A stretch of DNA of 64,000 nt, from contig CAWAUO010000007.1 of assembly GCA_963785245.1 (NCBI GenBank), positions 62,001 to 126,000 of the forward strand, written 5' to 3'. Shown piece by piece: positions 51,511-60,579 of this stretch. Below the pieces are notes generated by a model. The model did not search any database. It had not been told where the DNA came from and saw only the letters and a list, made by a program, of their open reading frames with translations. Source of the stretch: JAHEEL01 sp963785245 (GTDB lineage: Bacteria; Actinomycetota; Acidimicrobiia; Spongiisociales; UBA5794). Each line of letters opens with the position of its first letter. The first letter of the stretch is position 1. Position numbers and translations under genes: made by a program.

Positions 51511-52308
51511 CTAGTTGCCTGCGAACGGAGCGACCGTCAACACCGGAATGTCGCACCGTAGGCTCACGACCTTCGTGGAGGGCGCTTCCACGAGCCACAC
51601 GACCGTCTCCCCCGCTTCGATCCCATCGACGGTTGCTTCGAGCGACGCGAGCGCTGTCCCCGCCGCCGTCCGCGTCATCTCGACACCGAAGCGGTAGTCG
51701 AGCGTCTGCCCGATCGGCGAGTTGTTCCGAATCTCACCGCTCGCACGCAGCATCCCGTCGGTCCGATCGCACTCGTTCATGGTGAGGGTCAGAATCACCG
51801 CTGTCGGGCCCAGGCGGTACCAGACGGGGTACCCGACGCGCGGAGATTCGATCGTCACCGCTCCGGTAATGGGGGCTGCGGCCGTCGGTCCGTTCGCGAT
51901 CGGAATCGTTGTACTTGTGGTGACGACGCTGCGTTCGCTCGACCCCGCCGCGGCATCCTCGGCTCGCGACAGGAGCCCAAACACGACAGCGATGAGAGCG
52001 ACAACGGCCACCGCGCCGGCTGCGACGGCGCCCCATGTGGTGTACGTCCACTGCTCCTCAGTCATCGTGCGCCGGAGCGGCCGATCGGCGAGGGGTACGG
52101 CGGCTTCGACTCGCGGATTCGGCCCCGCGGGGGTACCCGGTACGGGAGCAGGGGCGGCTTCCACGTTGGGGGTGGGAGCGATCTCGGGTGCAGCCGCGGT
52201 CTCCTCAGCGACCGGATCCGTGGCGATCGGAACACCGCAGGAACTGCAGAAGCGGGCCCCCGCGTCGGCGAGACTGTCCCCGCAGGCGGCGCAGTTCTTC
52301 GATGCCAT
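51511..52308 (-). CDS. Zinc-ribbon membrane protein
   Basis: A 265-residue protein. Residues 5-27 form a zinc ribbon (CAACGDSL, CSSCG). A proline/alanine/valine-rich linker follows, then one transmembrane helix near residue 95-117 (GAVAAGAVAVVALIAVVFGLL). Residues 120-265 are an exported beta-rich domain, with the fold of DUF4352-like proteins (SGEIRNNSPIGQTLDYRFGVEMTR), and two cysteines. The layout (zinc ribbon, TM, extracellular beta domain) is common in actinobacteria and of unknown role. An alternative ATG lies 24 bases upstream at 52332. Confidence 0.75.
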   Translation of the reverse strand: MASKNCAACGDSLADAGARFCSSCGVPIATDPVAEETAAAPEIAPTPNVEAAPAPVPGTPAGPNPRVEAAVPLADRPLRRTMTEEQWTYTTWGAVAAGAVAVVALIAVVFGLLSRAEDAAAGSSERSVVTTSTTIPIANGPTAAAPITGAVTIESPRVGYPVWYRLGPTAVILTLTMNECDRTDGMLRASGEIRNNSPIGQTLDYRFGVEMTRTAAGTALASLEATVDGIEAGETVVWLVEAPSTKVVSLRCDIPVLTVAPFAGN

Positions 52309-52378
52309 CTCATTGATGTCGGCCGATCGCATCCGCACCTTGACCGTCGTGGCAGCCGGACGCTGCAGTATTCGAGGC

Positions 52379-52407
52379 TTGACACATCGGGAGCATCGCG
52401 CGAGAGT
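52379..52407 (+). promoter_or_regulatory. Candidate promoter of a small transcription unit
   Basis: TTGACA (52379-52384) is a perfect -35. After 17 bases comes GAGAGT (52402-52407), a weak -10 that keeps the A2 and T6 positions. A start near 52413 would give a transcript of about 160 bases ending at the strong terminator at 52552-52575. Confidence 0.35.
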
Positions 52408-52412
52408 TCGGT

Positions 52413-52526
52413 GTGTCAGGCGGTCATATGACCGTGGCGTCGAGCGAGGAGCGGGTGCGGATGTACCGGAAGACACTGCCGAACAGCCCCCAGGCGGCCT
52501 TCGCGCGCGCCCGTTTCCGGTTCTGA
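52413..52526 (+). CDS. Possible 37-residue small protein
   Basis: A frame opening at GTG 52413 (or ATG 52428, 32 residues) ends at TGA 52526 and encodes MSGGHMTVASSEERVRMYRK and a tail ending FARARFRF, basic and aromatic, which is suggestive of a peptide binding RNA, ribosome or membrane. If transcription starts at about 52413 the GTG would be leaderless, a frequent mode in actinobacteria. No relative is known to me. A small RNA without translation is equally possible. It lies in the 307-bp divergent gap between the zinc-ribbon gene and the ABC exporter. Confidence 0.35.
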   Translation: MSGGHMTVASSEERVRMYRKTLPNSPQAAFARARFRF

Positions 52527-52551
52527 CCCGGGAGCAGCGTCAAAGCGAGTG

Positions 52552-52575
52552 AGCCGCCCACCGGGCGGCTTTTTT
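52552..52575 (+). terminator. Strong intrinsic terminator
   Basis: AGCCGCCC-acc-GGGCGGCT (52552-52570) is a perfect 8-bp stem with a three-base loop, directly followed by a run of T. It is the only textbook intrinsic terminator in the window, and it has no recognised plus-strand gene in front of it, which is the best evidence for a small transcript here. Confidence 0.9.
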
Positions 52576-52615
52576 GATGGCCGCTGTGGCCCCGCCGGAC
52601 GACCTAGGACACGAG

Positions 52616-54376
52616 ATGATCCCCGTAAGAGCGTATTTCAGCCTCCTCACCAACTACCTGAAGCCGTTGCGACCCCGCGTCGTGCTCCTCAGCTTCGTGC
52701 TGTTCGCAACCATCGGACTCCAGCTTCTGAACCCGCAACTGATCAAGCAGTTCATCGATGGAGCGATCGATGGCCGCAACGCGAGCGCGCTCATCCCGAT
52801 CGCGATCACCTTCATGCTGGTCGCAGTGGCTCAGCAGGCTTTCGCGATCTGGGCGACGTACCTCGCCGAGGATGTCGGCTGGTCGGCCACGAACCATCTC
52901 CGGGGTGACTTGACGAGTCACGTGATCCGTCTCGACATGGGCTTCCACAAGGGCCACTCCTCGGGCGAACTCATCGAACGCATCGACGGTGACGTCACGT
53001 CGCTGTCCAATTTCTTCTCAGCGATGATGATCAAAGTCGTCGGGAACGGCGGTCTTGTGATCGGCATCCTCGTGATGCTCTGGCTGGAAAGCTGGATCGT
53101 CGGCCTGACGGTCACAGCATTCACGCTCCTCGCCGTCGGTGCGATGAGCGCGTTCCATCGCATCGCCGTTCCGTGGTGGAAGGCCGTCCGCGCAACCGCA
53201 GCCGAAGCCTTCGGGTTCGTCGGGGAGGTTGTGGAAGGGACCGAGGACATCGCCGCCAACGGCGCAGGCCCCTATATGGAGGGACGCTTCACCGAGATCC
53301 AGCAGAAGTGGCTCCCCCAGACGATCCGCAGTTGGATGGGATGGGCGACGATGTGGAGCACGACCATCGTCCTCTACGGGCTCTCGACATCCATTGTCTT
53401 CGTCCTCGGCTCGTGGTTGTTCGGTGTCGGCACGTTGACGATCGGCTCGGTCTACCTCGTATTCCACTACGTCGAGATGACCCGCCACCCGATGGAGCAG
53501 ATCCGCGCCCAGATGGAAGACCTCCAGAAGGCCGGAGCGGCAATCGCCCGCGTGGACGAACTGATGACAACCGAGACCAAGCTGAAGACCGAAGGCAGCC
53601 AGTCGATCGGTTCGGGAGCGCTCAGCGTCGCGTTCGACGACGTGAGCTTCTCGTACGACGAAGCAACCGATGACGAGACCAGCGAGATCGTCCTCAACGA
53701 CGTGAGCTTCGAAGTCGGAGCCGGACGGGTTGTCGGCCTCCTCGGCCGTACCGGGAGCGGTAAGTCGACGATTGCGCGCCTCGTGACCCGCCTCTACGAG
53801 CCCCAGGCCGGGACCGTGCGGCTCGACGGTGTCGCCACGTGGGACGCCCACGTCGCCGACTTCCGCAAGCGCGTCGGCATGGTCACCCAGGACGTGCAGT
53901 TGTTCCGCGCCTCGATCCGCGACAACCTGACGTTCTTCAACGACGACATTCCGGAAGAGCAGGTCCTCGACGCCATCCACCGGCTCGAACTCGATCCGTG
54001 GCTGGCATCAATGCCGAACGGCCTGGACACGCTGCTCGATTCGGGGAGCGGCGGGCTCTCGGCCGGTCAGGCGCAGCTACTGGCCTTCACGCGGATCTTC
54101 CTCGAGGATCCGGGCGTCGTCGTGCTCGACGAGGCATCGTCGCGGCTCGATCCCGCGACCGAGGCGTTGATCGAGCGCGCCGTGGACCACCTGCTCGCAG
54201 GCCGGACCGGCATCGTCATCGCCCACCGGCTCGGAACGGTCACCCGCGCCGACGACATCCTGATCCTCGACGACGGACACGTGGCCGAATTTGGTGAGCG
54301 TTCAACACTTGCTGCCGACCCGGAGTCCCGGTTCTCGCAACTCCTCGCCACCGGTATGGAGGAGGTGCTCGCATGA
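52616..54376 (+). CDS. Heterodimeric ABC exporter, half 1 (TMD-NBD)
   Basis: A 586-residue exporter half. Six transmembrane helices are at residues 15-300, and the ATPase domain is at 340-580. Walker A GRTGSGKST, Q-loop VTQDVQLF, Walker B VVVLDEAS with the catalytic glutamate and H-loop AHRLGT are intact; the signature is LSAGQ. Paired with half 2, its Walker sites meet an intact LSGGQ, so this half supplies the consensus ATP site. The ATG 52616 has TAGGAC upstream; earlier starts fall in the terminator. It overlaps half 2 by four bases. Drug, lipid or peptide export is likely; the substrate is unknown. Confidence 0.88.
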   Translation: MIPVRAYFSLLTNYLKPLRPRVVLLSFVLFATIGLQLLNPQLIKQFIDGAIDGRNASALIPIAITFMLVAVAQQAFAIWATYLAEDVGWSATNHLRGDLTSHVIRLDMGFHKGHSSGELIERIDGDVTSLSNFFSAMMIKVVGNGGLVIGILVMLWLESWIVGLTVTAFTLLAVGAMSAFHRIAVPWWKAVRATAAEAFGFVGEVVEGTEDIAANGAGPYMEGRFTEIQQKWLPQTIRSWMGWATMWSTTIVLYGLSTSIVFVLGSWLFGVGTLTIGSVYLVFHYVEMTRHPMEQIRAQMEDLQKAGAAIARVDELMTTETKLKTEGSQSIGSGALSVAFDDVSFSYDEATDDETSEIVLNDVSFEVGAGRVVGLLGRTGSGKSTIARLVTRLYEPQAGTVRLDGVATWDAHVADFRKRVGMVTQDVQLFRASIRDNLTFFNDDIPEEQVLDAIHRLELDPWLASMPNGLDTLLDSGSGGLSAGQAQLLAFTRIFLEDPGVVVLDEASSRLDPATEALIERAVDHLLAGRTGIVIAHRLGTVTRADDILILDDGHVAEFGERSTLAADPESRFSQLLATGMEEVLA

Positions 54377-56199
54377 CTACCCGATCACAAGCTCCGATCA
54401 TGCGCATGATCCTGGCGCTCATCCGCAACCAACCGATTCGGTATGCGATCAGTGTCCTGTTGTGGATCACGATCTGGACGATGCCGATCTTCGTCGGGTT
54501 GGTGGTCGCGGCGTTCTTCGACGATCTGACCGGCGAGGCCGCGGGGTGGAATCTGCCCACGATTCTCCTCGCCCTTTGGGCGTACGTCGTCGCACGCATC
54601 GTGATCGTCTTCGGCGCGATGCGACAGCACTCCGAGATTCTGTTCCGTGCCGGCGCATCGATGCGCGGATCGATGCTCTCCTGGATCTTCTCGCTGCCCG
54701 GGGCACGCCCCATCGAGGAGACGCCCGGCGAGGTCGTCTCGCGCTTCCGTGACGACGTTGACCACACGATCGAGGCCATGGACTTCACCGTCGACTTCAT
54801 CGGCTCGATGCTGTCCGCCCTCGTCGCGGTGATCCTTCTCTTCGCGATCGATCCGGTCATCACCATGGTCGTGTTCGCTCCGGTGGCCATCATCATCCTG
54901 GTTGTGAGCCGCACCGGCTCGACGATCCGTCGATACCGAACGGCCGCGCGAGAATCAACGGAAGCCATCACGGGCTTCCTCGGCGAGACATTCGGATCGG
55001 TGCAGTCGGTGAAGGTCGCCGGTGCCGAGTCCACCATGCTCGAGCACTTCGACGAACTGAACGCCGTGCGCCGCAAGATGATGGTGCGGGACCGCACGTT
55101 CAGCGCGGGGCTCGAAGCGGTGTTCCACAACACGGTCAGCATCGGTACCGGATTGATTCTGATCCTGACGGCTGGTTCGATCTCCACCGACGGCTCGGCA
55201 GGGCTCACGGTCGGAGAGTTCAGCCTCTTCGTCTACCTCCTGGCGATGGTGACCGACTCGGCCTACTTCGTTGGGTTGTTCCTCGCGCGCGTCAAACAGG
55301 CGGGTGTCTCGGCCGATCGGATGATCTCGTTGATGCGCGGCTCAACGTGGCGAGACGTCGTGGCCCCGCGCGACCTCTTCGCCGCCCCGCCACCGGCGGT
55401 CCGACCGGGCGGGTTCCGGGCGTCCGTGCGGGAGCCGAACGGTGCCGCGCTCGTGTCCGCACGCGCGCTCAGCTACCGGTATCCGTCTTCGGGTGCCGGC
55501 ATCGACTCGATCGACCTCGACGTATACCCGGGACAGTTCGTGGTCGTCACCGGACGTATCGGCTCCGGCAAGACGACACTCCTGCGGTCGGTTCTCGGCC
55601 TGCTCCCGGTCGACGGCGGTTCCGTGTCGTGGAACGGCGAGCCGGTCGCGAACCCGGCCGACTTCATGAAGCCGCCCCGCACCGCGTACACACCGCAGGT
55701 GCCGCGTTTGTTCTCACTCACCCTGGACGAGAATCTCAAGCTCGGTATCGACGCAAGCGATGCTGAAGTCGCTGAGGCGATCCACACGGCCACGATGGAG
55801 TCCGACGTCGAGGGCATGCCGGAAGGCCTCGATACCATGGTCGGCCCTCGCGGCGTCCGTCTGTCCGGTGGCCAGGTTCAACGCTCAGCGGCCACACGCA
55901 TGCTGGTGCGGCGGCCGGAACTGCTCGTCTTCGACGACCTGTCGAGCGCACTCGACGTCGAGACTGAGCAACTCCTCTGGGACCGCCTGTTCGTCGGCGG
56001 ATCGGGAGCCACCGCCCTCGTTGTCTCTCACCGGAGGCCGGCACTCCAGCGAGCAGACCTGGTCGTTGTCATGCAGGATGGGAGCGTCGCGGCGCAGGGC
56101 ACCGCGGACGAGTTGCTTGAATCGAACGACGAGTTCCGTCACCTGTGGACCGGAACAGCAGATCACCAGCGAGAGGAACGTGACATCGATGGGTTCTAG
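54373..56199 (+). CDS. Heterodimeric ABC exporter, half 2 (TMD-NBD, degenerate Walker B)
   Basis: A 608-residue exporter half, coupled to half 1 (ATGA). Six helices are in residues 10-300 and the ATPase domain at 355-600. Walker A GRIGSGKTT and signature LSGGQVQRSA are intact, but the catalytic glutamate of Walker B is an aspartate (LLVFDDLSS). With the LSAGQ of half 1 this makes one degenerate nucleotide site, as in TM287/288- and TAP-like heterodimers. Its last eleven bases overlap the following deiminase-like gene, so the enzyme is part of the same operon. Confidence 0.88.
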   Translation: MTTRSQAPIMRMILALIRNQPIRYAISVLLWITIWTMPIFVGLVVAAFFDDLTGEAAGWNLPTILLALWAYVVARIVIVFGAMRQHSEILFRAGASMRGSMLSWIFSLPGARPIEETPGEVVSRFRDDVDHTIEAMDFTVDFIGSMLSALVAVILLFAIDPVITMVVFAPVAIIILVVSRTGSTIRRYRTAARESTEAITGFLGETFGSVQSVKVAGAESTMLEHFDELNAVRRKMMVRDRTFSAGLEAVFHNTVSIGTGLILILTAGSISTDGSAGLTVGEFSLFVYLLAMVTDSAYFVGLFLARVKQAGVSADRMISLMRGSTWRDVVAPRDLFAAPPPAVRPGGFRASVREPNGAALVSARALSYRYPSSGAGIDSIDLDVYPGQFVVVTGRIGSGKTTLLRSVLGLLPVDGGSVSWNGEPVANPADFMKPPRTAYTPQVPRLFSLTLDENLKLGIDASDAEVAEAIHTATMESDVEGMPEGLDTMVGPRGVRLSGGQVQRSAATRMLVRRPELLVFDDLSSALDVETEQLLWDRLFVGGSGATALVVSHRRPALQRADLVVVMQDGSVAAQGTADELLESNDEFRHLWTGTADHQREERDIDGF

Positions 56200-57085
56200 G
56201 AGCGACGAGCAGGCCGGCTTCGGCGTCGACTCGATGGTCGGCGATCTCAAGCAGGTGGCCATGAGACGGCCGGGCGCGATCCTGACGGCCAGCGCCGACG
56301 AGTGGCACTACGCGAAACCGATCAACGCAGGCGGATTGCGCTCCCAGTATGAGGCGTTCGTCGAACTGCTCGAGGCCGCCGGTGTCCAGATCCGCTGGCT
56401 CGCCGACGACGAGACCGACGGTCTTGCGGACTCGGTGTTCACGTACGATCCGTCGTTCGTCATCCCTGCCGGGGCGATCATCCTGCGCCCCGGCAAGCCG
56501 GCCCGGAGGGCAGAGGCTGAACTCCACCGCGCGTTCTACGAGGACCTGATGCCGGTCCTCGGGAGGATCGAAGCGCCGGGCGTCATCGAAGGTGGCGACT
56601 GTTGCTGGCTCGATGCACGGACGCTGGGCGTCGGGCGGGGGTTTCGCACGAACCAGGCCGGGATCGACCAACTCGGCGCGATTGTAGATGCGCATGGCGT
56701 CAGCCTCGAGGTTTATGACCTGCCATACGGGAACGGCCCGGACGCCTGCCTCCACCTGCTCTCCGTCGTGAATCCACTCGATGTCGACCTCGCGCTCGTG
56801 CGAGCACCCCTTGTGCCGACAGCGCTCTACCAGCGCATGGAAGAGATGGGGTATCGGCTCCTCCACGTCCCGGACGACGAGTTCGAGGCAAGCGCCGGAC
56901 TCAACCTCAACGTCCTGGCCGCTGGGCCAAGGCGATGTCTCGCGATCGACGGATTCCCGAACACGGTCGAGCTCATGGAGGACGCGGGATGCGAAGTCTC
57001 GGTGTTTCAGGCCGACGAACTCTGTCTGCCGTGCGAGGGTGGCCCCACGTGCCTCACCCGGCCGCTCCACCGAGCGAGCGTATGA
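56189..57085 (+). CDS. Arginine deiminase/DDAH-superfamily amidinotransferase-like enzyme
   Basis: A 298-residue member of the amidinotransferase fold (arginine deiminase and dimethylarginine dimethylaminohydrolase). Family hallmarks: FTYDPSFVIPAGAIILRPGKPARRAE (near residue 90), VIEGGDCCWLDARTLGVGRGFRTN (near 135), the histidine in DACLHLLSVVNPLD (near 190) and the likely nucleophile cysteine in GGPTCLTRPL at the end. Such enzymes act on guanidino compounds; citrulline or ornithine formation is possible. Two starts exist: GTG 56180 or ATG 56189. It overlaps the ABC half 2 gene, so the exporter and the enzyme may handle the same guanidino compound. Confidence 0.82.
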   Translation: MGSRSDEQAGFGVDSMVGDLKQVAMRRPGAILTASADEWHYAKPINAGGLRSQYEAFVELLEAAGVQIRWLADDETDGLADSVFTYDPSFVIPAGAIILRPGKPARRAEAELHRAFYEDLMPVLGRIEAPGVIEGGDCCWLDARTLGVGRGFRTNQAGIDQLGAIVDAHGVSLEVYDLPYGNGPDACLHLLSVVNPLDVDLALVRAPLVPTALYQRMEEMGYRLLHVPDDEFEASAGLNLNVLAAGPRRCLAIDGFPNTVELMEDAGCEVSVFQADELCLPCEGGPTCLTRPLHRASV

Positions 57086-57106
57086 CGTTCGGCCCGGGCC
57101 TCTACC

Positions 57107-57640
57107 CTATGGGCGGGTGATCGACAGGACTTCGATGTCGAAGGTCAAGGCCTGACCGGCGAACTTGTGGTTCGCATCGAGTACGACCGTTCCCTCTCTG
57201 ACCTCGAGTACAACGGCCGGTTGACCGGTGTTGAGAAAGACCTCATCGCCAACCGCGACGTCGGCCTGATCAGCGCCGTACGGCAATTCGACGACGAGTT
57301 CCTCATCCCGCTCGCCGTAGGCATCGGCCGGGAGGATTCGCACAACGCGCGACTCGCCGATCTTGAGGCCGCGTACGGCTTCGTCAAACCCTCCGATGAC
57401 CTGTTCGGTGCCAACGGTGAAGGTGAACGGAGTGTCGCGTTCACGTGACGAATCGAAGGTCGAACCGTCGTCGAGCGTGCCGACGTAGTGCACTTCGAGG
57501 AGATCGCCGTCCTGAACCATGAATCCTCCAACAGAGTCGGTCGTTGTATCGCCCTCGGACGCTGAATCGTCTCCCGATGAGCACGCGGCGAGCAGCAGTG
57601 CTGCCACCGCAAGCACGAGGAGAAGATGACGCTTGAGCAT
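57107..57640 (-). CDS. FKBP/SlyD-type peptidyl-prolyl isomerase lipoprotein
   Basis: A 177-residue exported isomerase. The lipoprotein signal ends LLLAAC with C20 as the lipid site. The FKBP core has LEVHYVGTLDDGSTFDSS (near residue 50) and PFTFTVGTEQVIGGFDEAVRGLKIGE. The SlyD-like insert VGDEVFLNTGQPAVVLEVREGTVVLDANHKFAGQ follows, and LTFDIEVLSI ends the fold. It should assist folding of exported proteins outside the membrane. The start at ATG 57640 is fixed by the signal peptide; the longer frame is non-coding. Confidence 0.9.
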   Translation of the reverse strand: MLKRHLLLVLAVAALLLAACSSGDDSASEGDTTTDSVGGFMVQDGDLLEVHYVGTLDDGSTFDSSRERDTPFTFTVGTEQVIGGFDEAVRGLKIGESRVVRILPADAYGERDEELVVELPYGADQADVAVGDEVFLNTGQPAVVLEVREGTVVLDANHKFAGQALTFDIEVLSITRP

Positions 57641-57716
57641 GTGGCTCCCCTGGTCGATGTATGAGGAGTACGAGAGCCTACGGCGTACCCTTTGATAAGC
57701 GAGTGAACGGGAAGCG

Positions 57717-57908
57717 ATGAACGCCGAACGAACTGACGAAGCGACGCCCACCCTCCAGACCGTGGAGTTCATCGACTCATGGCTGAGCGAGAACGCCATG
57801 TGGGTCGACACGCGAGTCATGGACTTCGCTCTCGACGTCCGCACGCTTCTCTCCTCGGATGAACTGTCCGAGAACGAAGACCTCCGTCCGATCAGCGTAG
57901 ACGCCTAG
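57717..57908 (+). CDS. Small acidic hypothetical protein
   Basis: A 63-residue acidic protein (WLSENAMWVDTRVMDFALDVRTLLSSDELSE) with no known motif. GGGAAG lies about four bases before the ATG. It is divergent from the FKBP gene by 76 bp and is followed 44 bp later by the acyl-CoA dehydrogenase on the same strand. Probably two amphipathic helices; a role as a small regulator or adaptor is only a guess. Confidence 0.5.
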   Translation: MNAERTDEATPTLQTVEFIDSWLSENAMWVDTRVMDFALDVRTLLSSDELSENEDLRPISVDA

Positions 57909-57952
57909 CCGCCTCCCTTTCCGGGCCTGGTCGCGTCGCCTATCCTCGCGGC

Positions 57953-59731
57953 ATGGTTGATTTCACACCACCGCTGCGCGATATCAAGTTCAACCTCCGG
58001 CACATCGCAGATCTCGACTCCCTGATCCAACTCCCCGGGTTCGAGCACGTCGATCCCGACACGGTCGACGGTGCGCTCGACGAGGCAGGCCGCTTCATGG
58101 CCGAGGTCGTCGCTCCCACCAACCGGGCTGGCGACGAGATCGGATGCACCCTGGTCGAAGGCCAGGTGATCACACCGGATGCCTTCAAGGATGCATGGCG
58201 CACATACGTCGACGCCGGCTGGAGTGCGGTCGCCGGACCCCCCGAGTACGGAGGACACGGCTTCCCCGAGACGGTGGGCTTCGCCATTAGCGAGATGTTC
58301 GTTGCCGCCAATCTCGCCTTCTCCCTGAATCCCATGCTCACCGGTTCGGCCATCACCGTGATCCGCGATCACGCGGACGAAGCCGTGCGGGCAACCTACC
58401 TCGAGAACCTCGTGACCGCCGAATGGACCGGAACCATGGTTCTGACGGAATCCGAAGCCGGTTCCGACGTTGGCGCGCTCCGAGCGAAGGCAATCCGGAC
58501 TGACGACGGAACCTATCTGGTGAGCGGTTCGAAGATCTTCATCACGTGGGGAGACCACGACCTCACCGACAACATCGTTCACCTTGTGCTTGCGCGACTC
58601 CCGGATGCACCGCCCGGCACCAGGGGCATCTCTCTCTTCGTCGTTCCGAAGATGCTCGTCAACGCCGACGGCACAGTGGGTTCGTCGAACAATGTGGAGA
58701 CCGTCTCGATCGAGCACAAGCTCGGGATCCACGGCAGCCCGACGTGCGTACTGTCGTTCGACCGGTCCGTCGGCTACCTCGTCGGTGAACCGAACCAGGG
58801 CATGCGCTCCATGTTCGCGATGATGAACCAGGCCCGGCGGGAGGTCGGCCTCGAAGGACTCGGAATCTCGGAGCGGGCGTATCAGCAGGCCGTGTCGTAC
58901 GCGCAGGAGCGGACGCAGGGCCGGGCGATCGGCACACCGAAGACAGACGTCTCGCCGATCATCGAGCATCCGGACGTTCGCAGGATGCTCATGACCATGA
59001 AGGCCTACAACGAGGCCTGCCGCGGCCTCCTCTATGACACGGCCGCTGCCGGAGAACACGCTCATCGCGACGCCGACGAGGACGGAAGGAAGACTTCTTC
59101 CGCCCGCGTCGCTCTCCTCACACCCGTCGCCAAGGCGTGGTGCACCGATGTTGGGGTCGCGATGACGTCGATCGCTCTCCAGGTTCACGGCGGCATGGGA
59201 TACGTCGAGGAGTCCGGAGCGCCCCAGCACTATCGCGACGCCCGGATTACACCCATCTACGAAGGAACGAACGGGATCCAGGCAATCGACCTCGTGATGA
59301 GGAAACTCCCGATGGACGACGGCGCTGTGGTTCGGTCGTATCTCGACGAGATAGCTGCGCTCGATGGACCTCTCCGGACGGCAGATGAACCCCGACTCGA
59401 TTCGATCCGCGAACCGCTGACGGCTGCGGTCGATGCGCTGCGGGAGGCCACCGACTGGCTCAATGCGTGCGAGAATCCGAACGACCGCCTGGCCGGCGCC
59501 ACGCCGTACCTCGACATGTTCGGCACCGTCGCCGGCGGGGCCTATCTCGCCCGCCTGGCCATTGCCGCCGCCGGCGAGGGTCGCGACGATTGGGTCGAGG
59601 CGAAGATCGACACGGCCGTGTTCTACGCGCACCAGATCCTGCCGCGTGCGGCAGGCTGGCTCCCCTCGGTCAAGGCGGGATCCGCGGAGTTGTTCGCCAT
59701 CCCGGTCGATGGTCTGGAGGCGACTCGATGA
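57953..59731 (+). CDS. Acyl-CoA dehydrogenase (long form with C-terminal extension)
   Basis: A 592-residue flavoprotein. FAD- and substrate-binding marks: WTGTMVLTESEAGSDVGALRAKA (near residue 160), FITWGDHDLTDNIVHLVLAR, and LQVHGGMGYVEESGAPQHYRDARITPIYEGTNGIQAIDL (near 420), where the glutamate in YEGTN is the catalytic base. The first 40 residues and the last 120 are the extensions of the AidB/fadE5-like long type (ACAD N and Z domains). It probably oxidises medium or long acyl-CoA. It overlaps the HAD phosphatase by four bases. Confidence 0.92.
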   Translation: MVDFTPPLRDIKFNLRHIADLDSLIQLPGFEHVDPDTVDGALDEAGRFMAEVVAPTNRAGDEIGCTLVEGQVITPDAFKDAWRTYVDAGWSAVAGPPEYGGHGFPETVGFAISEMFVAANLAFSLNPMLTGSAITVIRDHADEAVRATYLENLVTAEWTGTMVLTESEAGSDVGALRAKAIRTDDGTYLVSGSKIFITWGDHDLTDNIVHLVLARLPDAPPGTRGISLFVVPKMLVNADGTVGSSNNVETVSIEHKLGIHGSPTCVLSFDRSVGYLVGEPNQGMRSMFAMMNQARREVGLEGLGISERAYQQAVSYAQERTQGRAIGTPKTDVSPIIEHPDVRRMLMTMKAYNEACRGLLYDTAAAGEHAHRDADEDGRKTSSARVALLTPVAKAWCTDVGVAMTSIALQVHGGMGYVEESGAPQHYRDARITPIYEGTNGIQAIDLVMRKLPMDDGAVVRSYLDEIAALDGPLRTADEPRLDSIREPLTAAVDALREATDWLNACENPNDRLAGATPYLDMFGTVAGGAYLARLAIAAAGEGRDDWVEAKIDTAVFYAHQILPRAAGWLPSVKAGSAELFAIPVDGLEATR

Positions 59732-60543
59732 GCACGCCGGTCCCGCCTCGCGGCGCTGCCTTCTTCGATCTCGATCGGACGATCATCGGCGGTTCCTCCG
59801 TCTTCGCCCTCGGCATGGCGGCCTATCGGGCCGGGATGGTCTCGAAACGCGACCTCCTCGCCGACGCCACGAACGCCACGACGTTCCTCCTTGCCGGCGC
59901 GTCTGATGAGAAGACCGAGGCCGTGAAGAACCGCGTCCTCCAGGCGATCAAGGGGGTACCGGTCGATCGGATGGCGGAACTCGGCGACCAGATCATCCCA
60001 AGACTCGAGAGCGACGTCCGCCGTGAAGCGCGCGGCCTGCTCGATCTGCACCATGCTGCCGGTCGCGACACGTTCATCGTGTCAGCTTCACCGATCGAAA
60101 TCGTCGGCGATTTTGCCGCCGCCATCGGACTCACCGGGGGCATCGGCACCGTCGCGGCCATCGAGAACGGCGTCTACACCGGAGAACTCGCGGAACCCTT
60201 CTGCTACGGCGAGGGCAAGGCGATCGCCATCACCAAGGTTGCCGAAGCGCGAGGGTACGACCTCAGGCTCTCGTACGCCTATACGGATTCGGCAGGCGAC
60301 CTGCCCATGCTCGAGATCGTCGGCCATCCCGTCGCCGTCAACCCGGACCGGGCCCTCGAGGCCATCGCCTATCACCGAGGCTGGCCGATCGTGGAGTTCA
60401 GCCGCACCCGCAAGACCGTCATCAAACGCACGACCGCTGCGGTCGGAGCAGCCGGCATGGCAGGCATCGCGTTCGCCGTCGGGGTCGGCGCGGGCAAGCG
60501 AGCGGCGGCCCGTCAGGGTCTCATGCGCCGCGTCCTCGGCTGA
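59728..60543 (+). CDS. HAD-IB family phosphatase (SerB/CicA-like)
   Basis: A 271-residue HAD hydrolase. Motif I FFDLDRTIIGGSS has the nucleophile and acid aspartates (near residues 13-15), motif II is IVSASPIEIV, motif III is a lysine in EGKAIAITK and motif IV is YTDSAGDLPML. The order and the GGSS extension match HAD-IB phosphatases of the SerB/CicA type, acting on phosphoserine or lyso-phospholipids. The C-terminal 45 residues carry a basic stretch and a hydrophobic anchor (AVGAAGMAGIAFAVGVGAG), so it may sit on the membrane. It is coupled to the acyl-CoA dehydrogenase by ATGA. Confidence 0.87.
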   Translation: MSTPVPPRGAAFFDLDRTIIGGSSVFALGMAAYRAGMVSKRDLLADATNATTFLLAGASDEKTEAVKNRVLQAIKGVPVDRMAELGDQIIPRLESDVRREARGLLDLHHAAGRDTFIVSASPIEIVGDFAAAIGLTGGIGTVAAIENGVYTGELAEPFCYGEGKAIAITKVAEARGYDLRLSYAYTDSAGDLPMLEIVGHPVAVNPDRALEAIAYHRGWPIVEFSRTRKTVIKRTTAAVGAAGMAGIAFAVGVGAGKRAAARQGLMRRVLG

Positions 60544-60579
60544 GGATCGGACCCTCGGAGCCGAACAGAACTCAGGGGG

